Below, in pieces: positions 25,872 to 33,972 of a DNA stretch of 38,136 nucleotides (its first letter is position 1; each line of letters opens with the position of its first letter). The notes beneath the pieces are model-generated. The model was given only the letters and a program-made list of their open reading frames with translations. It ran no database searches and had not been told where the DNA came from. This DNA is from Candidatus Kuenenia stuttgartensis. Its GTDB lineage: Bacteria > Planctomycetota > Planctomycetia > Planctomycetales > Planctomycetaceae. A program made the translations under genes and the position numbers. The stretch is from assembly GCA_945861465.1 (NCBI GenBank), contig CAMAVB010000043.1, positions 1 through 38,136 of the forward strand, in the 5' to 3' direction.

Positions 25872-28800
25872 TTACTCGTCCCTTCCTCTGGTCGCAGACT
25901 GGGCGAGGTGCGAGGCTAAATTTCCAGGGTGGTTTGCGGCAATTTCCTGCAGCGTGGCGACGATGAACGCCCGGTTGCGGTTCAGAAACCAATGGTCACC
26001 ATCAACTTCGAGGAGTTCAAAGGTACTGCACGTGTGTTGAGCCCATTCGCGAATTTCGTCGGTGTACACAAAGTCGTCTTGCCGGGCTGCAAACGCAGTG
26101 ATCGGGCAATCCAGCGGTGAGCGCAGCTGAAAGCGGTAGTTCTGCAATAATGGATAATCACGCCGCATGAGTGGCAGGATCGACTTGATGAACTCCGGAT
26201 CATCCACATACCGCGAAAGCGACATCAGGTATTCCGGACTGTTGTCTTCAACCATGGCCTTGAGCAGAACTTCACGCTTCTGCCATAAGTGAATCAGATG
26301 TGGTGCCACAGTTCCGGTCACCACAAAATGCAACGGCTCAAGGCTGTGCTGATCACACAAACGACGAATGACTTCCTGCGCCACGATGCCACCATAGCTG
26401 TGTCCCCAGAAAATCACCGGACGATCGAAAAGAGGAAGAAGATATGGTACGACTTGATCCACGAGGCTCTCCACATTCTCGACCGCGATCTCATCAATCC
26501 GATTCTCCCGCCCCGGAGTTTGCACAGCCAGAACGTCACAGCCATCCGGCGGATTGAGCAGGAAATTCGTGAACAGGGACGCACCGACTCCCATAGAATG
26601 AAAGCAGATCAGTCGGACGGGAGCATCGGCATCGCAGCTGCCGCGAATGAGCCAGCGGTTCAAGACACGCACTCCGTCCAGATCAGCCAGTGTGAAGGCT
26701 TCGGTCGGGACCGAGGCATGCTGCATGTTGTCCGGATCGTTTGCGTCACAGTTCTCAATCTGCGCCAACAATTCTGCGGCAAGCATCGCGATGCTCGGTC
26801 CCTTGAGAAGCTTGATGAGCGGGACACTGACATTGAGCGCGCGGACGATCGAGACCTGCAGGTCTGTCAGCATCAGCGAATCCAGGCCGAAGCTATCGAT
26901 GGACCTGGATACATCGAATCGCTCCGGAGAAACGTCAAGGATCCGCGCCAGCCTGTTCGCCAGTTCCTGCTGCAGGCGTTCAACTCGCTCGTGGCTTGCC
27001 ATTTCCGCAAGTTCTGTGCGCAGGCCAGTACCCCTGGGCCGAAATGCCCGCGCCAAAGCCGCGTCACTCATCACCTCTATGAATCGAGAATCACGCGCCA
27101 AATGAGGATATGCGATTCGGAACCATGGCCAGTCCAGTCGAGCGGTCATCCGCTGCACAGGCTGTTGAACCAAAGCCGCTTCCAGCTTCGCCAGCACGTC
27201 CTTCAGAGGCATGACGTACATACCCTGGGACTCCAGAATCCCCACGATGTCCTGTTTCTCGTTCGCAGAACTGGACATGCCTGCGTAGCTGCCCAGGACG
27301 CCAAGGTTGACCGAAGTTGCCGGCAGTCCAAGTTGTCGGCGGTATTGAGACAGCGCGTCCTGGAAGTAGTTGGCCGAGGCATAATTTGCCTGGCCATAGA
27401 GCCCCAGTACAGACGAGATGGAAGAAAGCATCAGGAAAAAATCCAGCTCTGCGCCGGTCGTTACTGTCGCCTCGTGCAGGTTCCAGGCCCCCTGAGCTTT
27501 GGGTTTGAAGACCCGAGCGAACCGCTCCATTTCCATCGTGGGAATCGACGCATCGTCAAGCACTGCGGCACCGTGGATGACTCCGGCCAGTGTCGGGGTT
27601 CGGCTCTGGATGCCCTGGATAACCTCATTGACTGCCGCTGGATCGGTGATATCGATATGGGGCAGATGAACGTGGGTACCTTGGGACCTGATCGTCTCGA
27701 TGGTCGCCAGATCGGCGTCGCTCTTCGGGCCGCTCCGGCTCAGCAGAACCAGATGCCGTGCACCGCATCTGGCCATCCAACGCGCGATCTCCAACCCGAA
27801 TCCGCTGGCACCACCGGAAATCAGATACGTGCGATCAGGCCGAAACGTCGCATTTCGCGGCGGCAGCGTTCTGACGTGATCGTGCCGCATGTTCATCACG
27901 ATCTTGCCCCGATACGCAGCGCGTGTCATGAATCTGAGCGCATCGGGAAGTTTAGAAATTGGAAACTCGGTGATTTCGTGCGGCACTAATTCGTTCCGAT
28001 CGAACATGGTGACCACCTCGTTGAACACCTGCTGATGCAACTGTGGCTTTTGAGCCGCGAGCCGGTCAACATCGACTACAAAGTAGGAGATATTCTCACC
28101 GAGCCGTTCGAGGTTCAGTTTGCTATTGCGATAGATATCCGCCTTTCCAAGTTCAACGAAGCGGCCAAATGGTGCAAGGCATTTCAGACTTTGGGCGATG
28201 AAACGACCTGTCAGGGAATTCAGCACGATATCTACACCACATCCATTAGTGACCTCCATCACCTGGTTAAAAAAGTCGAGCGACCGCGAATCAAAGACAT
28301 GCTCGACACCCATCTTCCGCAAATATGCTCGCTTTTCCCTGGTCCCCGCTGTGGCGATGACCTTTGCGCCTGCTCGCTGAGCTAACTGAATTGCCGCGCC
28401 ACCGACGCCGCCAGCGGCTGAATGCAGCAAAACTGTCTCGCCGCGCGTCATGCGTGCCAAATGGCACAACGAATACCACGCCGTAATGAAAACGACAGGA
28501 ACAGCGGCACCCTCCAGCGGTGTCAGCTGTTTCGGTCGCGGTGCCACGCAATGTCCGGGCGCGGTCACACGCCCACTAAAACCATTGGCCACTCGCGCTA
28601 TCACATCGTCGCCGACTTTCACATGACGAACATTTAACCCCGTATGAAGGACACGGCCCGCAACTTCCAGACCGAGCCGGTTAGAGGCCAACCCACCGGA
28701 AACCGCGTTTTCCGGCAACAAACCCATGGCGTTCATAATGTCCTTAAAGTTCAAGGCCGTTGCCTCGACAGCAATTTCCACCTCGTCGTCTCCAGGTTCG

Positions 28801-31800
28801 CCTGACCGAATCCGGCGAAAGACGATCTGGTCGAGCATGCCTGGATCACTTACTTCGGCACGATAGAAACCGCCACTACCGGCCTCATCAGAACTTGCAG
28901 CCTCCTCCGCGGCTTCCCGATCCACTGCTATCAACTGCCGCAAATATCTTTCGTCGCCGCGGATCGCAATTTCCGACTCGTCCCGATCACGGCGAATATG
29001 CAGTAACTCACCCATGAGCGCCACAAGTTCGCTCGGCGGGAATGTCGTGCTCAAATCGATCAGGGTCAGCGGAACTCTCGGGCATTCGTTGCGGATGACC
29101 CGCGCCAATCCATGCAGAATTGCCTGTCCAAGGTCAAGATGCCGGTCACCCGGCACACCGGCCGCTCCGTTGGTGACCACGACCAAACGTGGAACTCCTT
29201 CCCGCTTGTGCAAGGTTTGTGCGAGTTGCAGGAGCAACGGAACAGCAGGGCACTCGGCAAGTCCTTTCCAGTCGGAGGGGACCGATGATAACCCAGCCGC
29301 GAATACAATTAACGTCCGCCGATCCAGAGGCAGGTCTGCCAAGAGTTCGTCGAGTTGTCGTGATTCGCCGAAGGGAATGAGCAGCGGCTGAATGTTCTCT
29401 GCCGCAAGCCGTCCTGCCAACTCAGCGGCGACGCCCGCCGCATCGGCAATCAGCACGGCTGACGTGTAGTCGAAGATGCGGCCGTGAAGATTCTGGTCAC
29501 GTGCGGAGGGCAACCAGCGGTATTCATAACAACCCTCGTACAACCGATCCGCAATATGCGAACCAGCACCGGCGAGTCTCTTACAGGTCAAGCCGAGCAC
29601 CTCGGCGACCAACTCCCCGGCTTCATCAAAGATCAAGGTATCCGAACGAAGGTAGTGCTCGTCGTTACGCGTGACTCGAACGCTGGCCCACAAATTCCGG
29701 GTCGGCTGGCGGTAATACCGCATCCGGTCAACTCGATAAGGCAGATAGATACGATGAGCATCACCGTGGCGATGAACATCGGCGAATACGGCATGCAGAC
29801 AGGCATCAAGGATTGCCGGGTGAATGGCGTTCCGCTGCGATTCATGCAGAAGTTCATCAGGCAGCCGCAGTTGCGCGAGCATCTCATGGTCACGATGCCA
29901 CAGTTCCTGTATGCAGCGGAATTTCTCTCCATACGCCAGTCCCGCTACGCTGATCGTTTCGTAGAACGCCTCTGCGCCCAATGCATCGTCTTCCGAAAAG
30001 TGCTGCCGAAGTTCTTCGAGCGAGGCTGTTGATTTTTCGAATCGGTCATGGACGGTGTTGATGCGGCCCGACGAATGCTTCGTCCACGGAGACTCAGCCG
30101 ACGCATCGTCTGCTCGACTGCAGATGCGGTAGTCTCCTTCCCCCGAGACGATCTCAAGTCGAACGTCCAGCGGGTGACGGCTGTTGTCCGGCAGGATCAG
30201 GGGCAGGTCAAAATGGATGTTCTCCAGGAAAAATGACTCGTGCCGAAACTGCTCACTCGCCACGGCCCACGCCAGTTCGAGATGACCGGTGGCCGGGAAG
30301 ACGATTTCGCCATCCACCTGATGATCGCGAAGGTACGGAAACTTCTGGACGCTCAGAGTCGCCTCCCACATGGCCAAGCCGTCTTCCGTGACGAATTGGG
30401 TCTTTCGCTTCAGGAAGGGATGCTCGAAAGGCCCCATGCGCATCGCGGTCGCTGCCGTTGATTCGAACCAGTAGCGGCTGTGCTGCCACGGATAGTTCGG
30501 CAACCGGACATAGCGACAATCGGAACCAAACATCTTCGCAACATCCGGCTGAAGTCCGCGAGCAGCGAGTCGAGCAAGGCTCTGGAGGAACACGGTCACC
30601 TCGGGATCCCGGCGGTTCATCGACGGGGCTATCATGGCATCGGTATCACGCTTACTGAACAACGCCTCTGAGCCGCTCACCAGCACGGGATGGGGACCGA
30701 TTTCCACAAACGTGTCGTAGCGGTCCTTGAGCATGGCGCTCAGGGCATCCGTAAACAGAACCGGCTGACGCGCGTTCCGGAACCAGTACTCCGCATTGAA
30801 GTGCAGACCGTTTTCGCGATGGCCCGTGACGGTCGAGTACAATGATGTCTTCGCTTCGACCCCTTGCATATGGGCCAGCGAACTCAGCATGACATCCCTG
30901 ATCGGTTCCATATGATGGCTGTGATAGGCCACCTGAACGCGGACCGGTCGATTAAAGACACCACGAGTTTCCAGCACCTGTGCAATCTGTTGCAATGGTT
31001 CCGTATCGCCGGACAACGTGAGCATTTCCGGCCCGTTCACGGCTCCGATGGAAACGCGACCGTCGTAACCTGCGATCAGAGTGCGGGCGTCTTCCTGCGT
31101 GAGCCCGACCGCCAGCATACCACCCTTGCCGGATGCCAGATTCTGAGCCTGCGAACGATGATAAATGACCTGAACCGCTTGTTCGAGCGTCAACGCTCCG
31201 GCGGCAAATCCCGCAGCGACTTCGCCGATCGAGTGGCCGACAATTCCTTCTGGCCGGATTCCGTAGTGTTCGTAGAGTTTGACCATCGCGATCTGGATCG
31301 CCATGACCGCTGGCTGCACCACGACCGTGTCGTTCACCCGGGACTCACCGTCCTCCCTGCGAATCTCTTCCAGCAGGGACCAGCCTGCGAGTCTCTGAAA
31401 ACTCGCGTCAAGTTCTTCCATCCAGTGGCGGAAGACCGGTTCATGCTGCATCAATTGCAGTCCCATCAGAGCCCACTGGCCGCCCTGACCCGAGAATACG
31501 AAGGCGAGTTTGGGTTCTTTCCGGCGGGTGACCGTCGTTACCAGGGTGGTTGTATCAGCCTCGCCATCAGCAAACCTGCGAAGTTGGTTCTCCACGTCCC
31601 TGGCAGATTTACCAACGACCGCCAGCAGATGCGAATAGTGGCTGCGCCGGGTGAACGCGGAAAAAGCGATGTCCTCAAGCTGATGCGGATTTTCAACCAG
31701 AAAGTCGGCATGTCTCAACGCCAGCGTTCGCAACGCATCACGGTTGGTGCAACTGATTGTGTACAACGTGCCGCGTTGAACGAGGGTGTCTGGTGGCATC

Positions 31801-33311
31801 AGTCGGAACGCGCTAGCGTCCGGTTTGCCATCGGGAAGCATATCCGAACCGGGGGCTAGCGACCTGCGGCTGATTGTGGCCAGCGATTGCAACACGGCAT
31901 GGGCGTTGGCACCTCCTGCGCCGAACGAATTGACACCTACTGTCAATTGGCGGTCGCCGCACTTGAGCGAAGTCGGCTGCGTGGGCACCTCCAGACGATA
32001 GGGCTCCCACGGGATCGCAGGATTCGGCTCGTGGAAATGCAGGTTCGGTGCGGCGACACCATAATGGGCAGTGAGTACACCTTTGATGAACCCGGCAATC
32101 CCAGCGGCACCTTCCAAATGCCCAAGGTTTGTCTTGACAGAACCTATGAACAAGTTCCGCTGTTCGGAGGTTCTGTCAATCCCCAGGACGGAACCGAGCG
32201 CCGAGGCTTCCACAGGATCGCCCACAGGCGTGCCCGTGCCGTGGGCCTCAACAAAATCCACCGTCGAAGGATCGATCCCGGCCTCGGCGTAAACCGTCTT
32301 CAGCAATGCCACTTGTGAAAACACATTGGGCACGGTGAAGCCTTCCGGCAGATAGCCGTCCTGATTCGTTGCCGTGCCGCGCACGCAGGCGTAGATCTGG
32401 TCGCCATCGGCGATCGCTTTACGCAGCGGCTTCAGGATCACGATCCCCAGGCCTTCACCACGAACGTAACCATTCGCAGCTGCGTCAAACGCCTTGCAGT
32501 ACTGGTCCGGATTCAGAAACCCACCTTTGGACAACATGATCGACGGTTCCGGACGCAGCATCAGGTTGACCCCGCCGGCAATCGCCATCTCGGCTTCCCC
32601 ATTCCACACACTCTGGCAAGCCAGATGCAATGCCGTCAGTGACGCCGAACAAGCCGTGTCAAGGGAAACGCTGGGGCCCTTCAGGTTGAAGTCGTACGAG
32701 ATTCGATTCGACAACGAACAGACAGCAGTCCCCATTGCTGAATACGCATTGATCTCGTCGCGTTGTTCGCTGGCAGTCTGCATGCACAGATAATCATACA
32801 TGAACGACCCGATAAAGACGGACGTGCGCGTCCCGTCCAGCTGATCGCGCCGCAGACCAGCATCTTCCATGGCTTCATGAGTGACTTCAAGGAGCAGCCG
32901 TTGCTGCGGATCGATTCGCTGCGCTTCGGCAGGAAAGTATCCGAAAAACTCCGCGTCGAACTGGTCAACGCCGTTGATAAAGCCACCTCGCGCGTTCCTG
33001 ATGCAGCCGAATTTTTCCGGATTGGTGTCGTGAAACCGCGAATGTTTCCAGCGGTCGTCCGGCACGTCGCAGATGGCGTCGATCCCCCGGAGCAAAGCGT
33101 CCCAGAAAGCGACCGCCGAATTGATGCCGCCAGGGAGCCGACACCCGATCCCGATCACAGCCAAGGGTTCGCGATGGTAAGAATTCACATCGGAGATTGG
33201 ATTCTGTGGCTCAGAACTTACTGGCACTGGAGGCTCCTGGCCTGACTTCGGGACAACGAGTGGCACTCCGTAAAATGAATCTGGTATGAAGCCCTCCACC
33301 CCAAAAGCCAC
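25872..33311 (-). CDS. type I polyketide synthase, fully reducing single module KS-AT-DH-ER-KR-ACP-TE
   Basis: 2479 residues from GTG at 33311; no better start with a ribosome binding site was seen. KS (about 45-475): Cys221 in DTACSAS, His357 in VEAHGTGTPVGDP, His398 in NLGHLEGAAG. AT (about 600-900): Ser694 in GHSIGEV, with YHSHHM (796-801) where selectivity motifs lie. DH (about 960-1245): His997 in DHQVDGEIVFP and Asp1169 in HPAILDACLH. A structural KR half (about 1260-1460) precedes ER (about 1480-1810; HSAAGGVGGAA at 1629-1639). KR (about 1825-2060): SGGASGFG, LDD at 1918-1920 (B-type), Ser1964, Tyr1977 and Asn1981. ACP Ser2145 in FGLDSLM. TE (about 2230-2465): Ser2305 in GHSYGG and His2440 in DGDHWF. 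Every catalytic residue I looked for is present, so a working synthase is likely. One module with its own TE suggests iterative synthesis of a saturated, fatty-acid-like chain. The extender unit cannot be called. No phosphopantetheinyl transferase is in the window. Confidence 0.96.
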   Translation of the reverse strand: MAFGVEGFIPDSFYGVPLVVPKSGQEPPVPVSSEPQNPISDVNSYHREPLAVIGIGCRLPGGINSAVAFWDALLRGIDAICDVPDDRWKHSRFHDTNPEKFGCIRNARGGFINGVDQFDAEFFGYFPAEAQRIDPQQRLLLEVTHEAMEDAGLRRDQLDGTRTSVFIGSFMYDYLCMQTASEQRDEINAYSAMGTAVCSLSNRISYDFNLKGPSVSLDTACSASLTALHLACQSVWNGEAEMAIAGGVNLMLRPEPSIMLSKGGFLNPDQYCKAFDAAANGYVRGEGLGIVILKPLRKAIADGDQIYACVRGTATNQDGYLPEGFTVPNVFSQVALLKTVYAEAGIDPSTVDFVEAHGTGTPVGDPVEASALGSVLGIDRTSEQRNLFIGSVKTNLGHLEGAAGIAGFIKGVLTAHYGVAAPNLHFHEPNPAIPWEPYRLEVPTQPTSLKCGDRQLTVGVNSFGAGGANAHAVLQSLATISRRSLAPGSDMLPDGKPDASAFRLMPPDTLVQRGTLYTISCTNRDALRTLALRHADFLVENPHQLEDIAFSAFTRRSHYSHLLAVVGKSARDVENQLRRFADGEADTTTLVTTVTRRKEPKLAFVFSGQGGQWALMGLQLMQHEPVFRHWMEELDASFQRLAGWSLLEEIRREDGESRVNDTVVVQPAVMAIQIAMVKLYEHYGIRPEGIVGHSIGEVAAGFAAGALTLEQAVQVIYHRSQAQNLASGKGGMLAVGLTQEDARTLIAGYDGRVSIGAVNGPEMLTLSGDTEPLQQIAQVLETRGVFNRPVRVQVAYHSHHMEPIRDVMLSSLAHMQGVEAKTSLYSTVTGHRENGLHFNAEYWFRNARQPVLFTDALSAMLKDRYDTFVEIGPHPVLVSGSEALFSKRDTDAMIAPSMNRRDPEVTVFLQSLARLAARGLQPDVAKMFGSDCRYVRLPNYPWQHSRYWFESTAATAMRMGPFEHPFLKRKTQFVTEDGLAMWEATLSVQKFPYLRDHQVDGEIVFPATGHLELAWAVASEQFRHESFFLENIHFDLPLILPDNSRHPLDVRLEIVSGEGDYRICSRADDASAESPWTKHSSGRINTVHDRFEKSTASLEELRQHFSEDDALGAEAFYETISVAGLAYGEKFRCIQELWHRDHEMLAQLRLPDELLHESQRNAIHPAILDACLHAVFADVHRHGDAHRIYLPYRVDRMRYYRQPTRNLWASVRVTRNDEHYLRSDTLIFDEAGELVAEVLGLTCKRLAGAGSHIADRLYEGCYEYRWLPSARDQNLHGRIFDYTSAVLIADAAGVAAELAGRLAAENIQPLLIPFGESRQLDELLADLPLDRRTLIVFAAGLSSVPSDWKGLAECPAVPLLLQLAQTLHKREGVPRLVVVTNGAAGVPGDRHLDLGQAILHGLARVIRNECPRVPLTLIDLSTTFPPSELVALMGELLHIRRDRDESEIAIRGDERYLRQLIAVDREAAEEAASSDEAGSGGFYRAEVSDPGMLDQIVFRRIRSGEPGDDEVEIAVEATALNFKDIMNAMGLLPENAVSGGLASNRLGLEVAGRVLHTGLNVRHVKVGDDVIARVANGFSGRVTAPGHCVAPRPKQLTPLEGAAVPVVFITAWYSLCHLARMTRGETVLLHSAAGGVGGAAIQLAQRAGAKVIATAGTREKRAYLRKMGVEHVFDSRSLDFFNQVMEVTNGCGVDIVLNSLTGRFIAQSLKCLAPFGRFVELGKADIYRNSKLNLERLGENISYFVVDVDRLAAQKPQLHQQVFNEVVTMFDRNELVPHEITEFPISKLPDALRFMTRAAYRGKIVMNMRHDHVRTLPPRNATFRPDRTYLISGGASGFGLEIARWMARCGARHLVLLSRSGPKSDADLATIETIRSQGTHVHLPHIDITDPAAVNEVIQGIQSRTPTLAGVIHGAAVLDDASIPTMEMERFARVFKPKAQGAWNLHEATVTTGAELDFFLMLSSISSVLGLYGQANYASANYFQDALSQYRRQLGLPATSVNLGVLGSYAGMSSSANEKQDIVGILESQGMYVMPLKDVLAKLEAALVQQPVQRMTARLDWPWFRIAYPHLARDSRFIEVMSDAALARAFRPRGTGLRTELAEMASHERVERLQQELANRLARILDVSPERFDVSRSIDSFGLDSLMLTDLQVSIVRALNVSVPLIKLLKGPSIAMLAAELLAQIENCDANDPDNMQHASVPTEAFTLADLDGVRVLNRWLIRGSCDADAPVRLICFHSMGVGASLFTNFLLNPPDGCDVLAVQTPGRENRIDEIAVENVESLVDQVVPYLLPLFDRPVIFWGHSYGGIVAQEVIRRLCDQHSLEPLHFVVTGTVAPHLIHLWQKREVLLKAMVEDNSPEYLMSLSRYVDDPEFIKSILPLMRRDYPLLQNYRFQLRSPLDCPITAFAARQDDFVYTDEIREWAQHTCSTFELLEVDGDHWFLNRNRAFIVATLQEIAANHPGNLASHLAQSATRGRDE

Positions 33312-33369
33312 TTCGAAGGCTTTGTCAGCAGCCGAACTTGATGTGAAATCAATGGACCTTCAGGCGAAC

Positions 33370-33399
33370 ATCGTACCATCGCGATTGACTGATCGCCAA
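33370..33399 (-). promoter_or_regulatory. possible sigma-70-type promoter of the PKS-kinase operon
   Basis: On the minus strand TTGGCG (33399-33394) and TACGAT (33375-33370) are separated by 18 bases. The predicted transcript would start near 33363, about 50 bases before the PKS GTG. Four of six bases match consensus in each box; no experimental support. Confidence 0.35.
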
Positions 33400-33475
33400 C
33401 ACGAAGGAACGGCCACGAAGCAATTTGCCACATTGCGTGCGAAATCGTGAGCGGGACGGCGGAAGCGGTCTGTTG

Positions 33476-33510
33476 CTTTAGAACCCTTAAAAAAATCCGT
33501 GGCCGCGTTG
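33476..33510. repeat. right copy of the inverted repeat flanking the PKS-kinase operon
   Basis: Reads TAGAACCC, TTAAAAAAA, TCCGTGGCCGC on the plus strand. Its reverse complement matches 19541-19575 over about 30 bases with a few mismatches and a one- or two-base length difference. It lies about 165 bases upstream of the PKS start. The pair encloses 13.9 kb with only the two operon genes. Confidence 0.55.
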
Positions 33511-33972
33511 TGTCGAGAGTGGTCGAGCAGCAAGGAAGTTAACGTCGAGACGACAAATGTCGTCGAGGAGTGATGACGTTTCAGATCGACCGCTATCGAC
33601 GCAACCCAAAGGGACGCTTGTGGTTGCGTCTCAGGCTGCGTCGTTCGCAGTCCCGCCTTTAGCCGGAATTCGCCGGCGGTTCCGGCCAAAAAACCACCTG
33701 AAGGCCGTACTACAAACTTAAATCCGCAGCCCGGTAGCCCCATGCCGCACAAAGGAAGTTGTTTCGTGCCTGTTCTTAAAGCGGGCTTCGCCCGCGACCC
33801 AATGTGCCCCGACACTCCGTGGCGGGAAGACTCGCGTCGGAGACACGAGTAACAATGATGACCGCACGGTGCGAGCATAAAACAAAGTAAGACTTTAAGG
33901 ACCGGTCATCGCCTCAATTGTGGAGACTGTGATGTTCGCCGATGGCTGATTATGGCAGACCGATCGTATGTA
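33511..33972. other. gene-free interval packed with small inverted repeats
   Basis: No convincing gene. A minus-strand open frame across it has a composition unlike a protein and crosses all the hairpins. Five inverted repeats follow one another: 33550-33563 (ACGACA/TGTCGT), 33598-33630 (GACGCAACC/GGTTGCGTC), 33662-33686 (GCCGGAA/TTCCGGC), 33781-33795 (GCGGGC-ttc-GCCCGC) and 33830-33850 (ACTCGCGTC/GACACGAGT, one mismatch). It may be a decayed repeat element or a structured RNA. There is no terminator-like T-run. Confidence 0.55.

Noticed and set aside
26289-27989. 566-codon plus-strand open frame antisense to the PKS
   Set aside because: It lies completely within the ER-TE part of a PKS with all catalytic motifs intact; its translation is rich in Arg, His and Gln with no domain pattern. 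It is a shadow of codon bias on the other strand.
30864-31859. 331-codon plus-strand open frame antisense to the PKS AT region
   Set aside because: Same reasoning: complete overlap with a certain coding region, and the composition is typical of antisense frames.
33360-33878. 172-codon minus-strand frame upstream of the PKS
   Set aside because: It crosses the flank repeat and five hairpins, has no ribosome binding site and has a biased composition unlike a protein. Treated as repeat-derived.
3745-33915. Shared short string ACCGGTCATCG near 3750 and 33902
   Set aside because: Only 11 bases in common and no extended similarity; too short to call a repeat.
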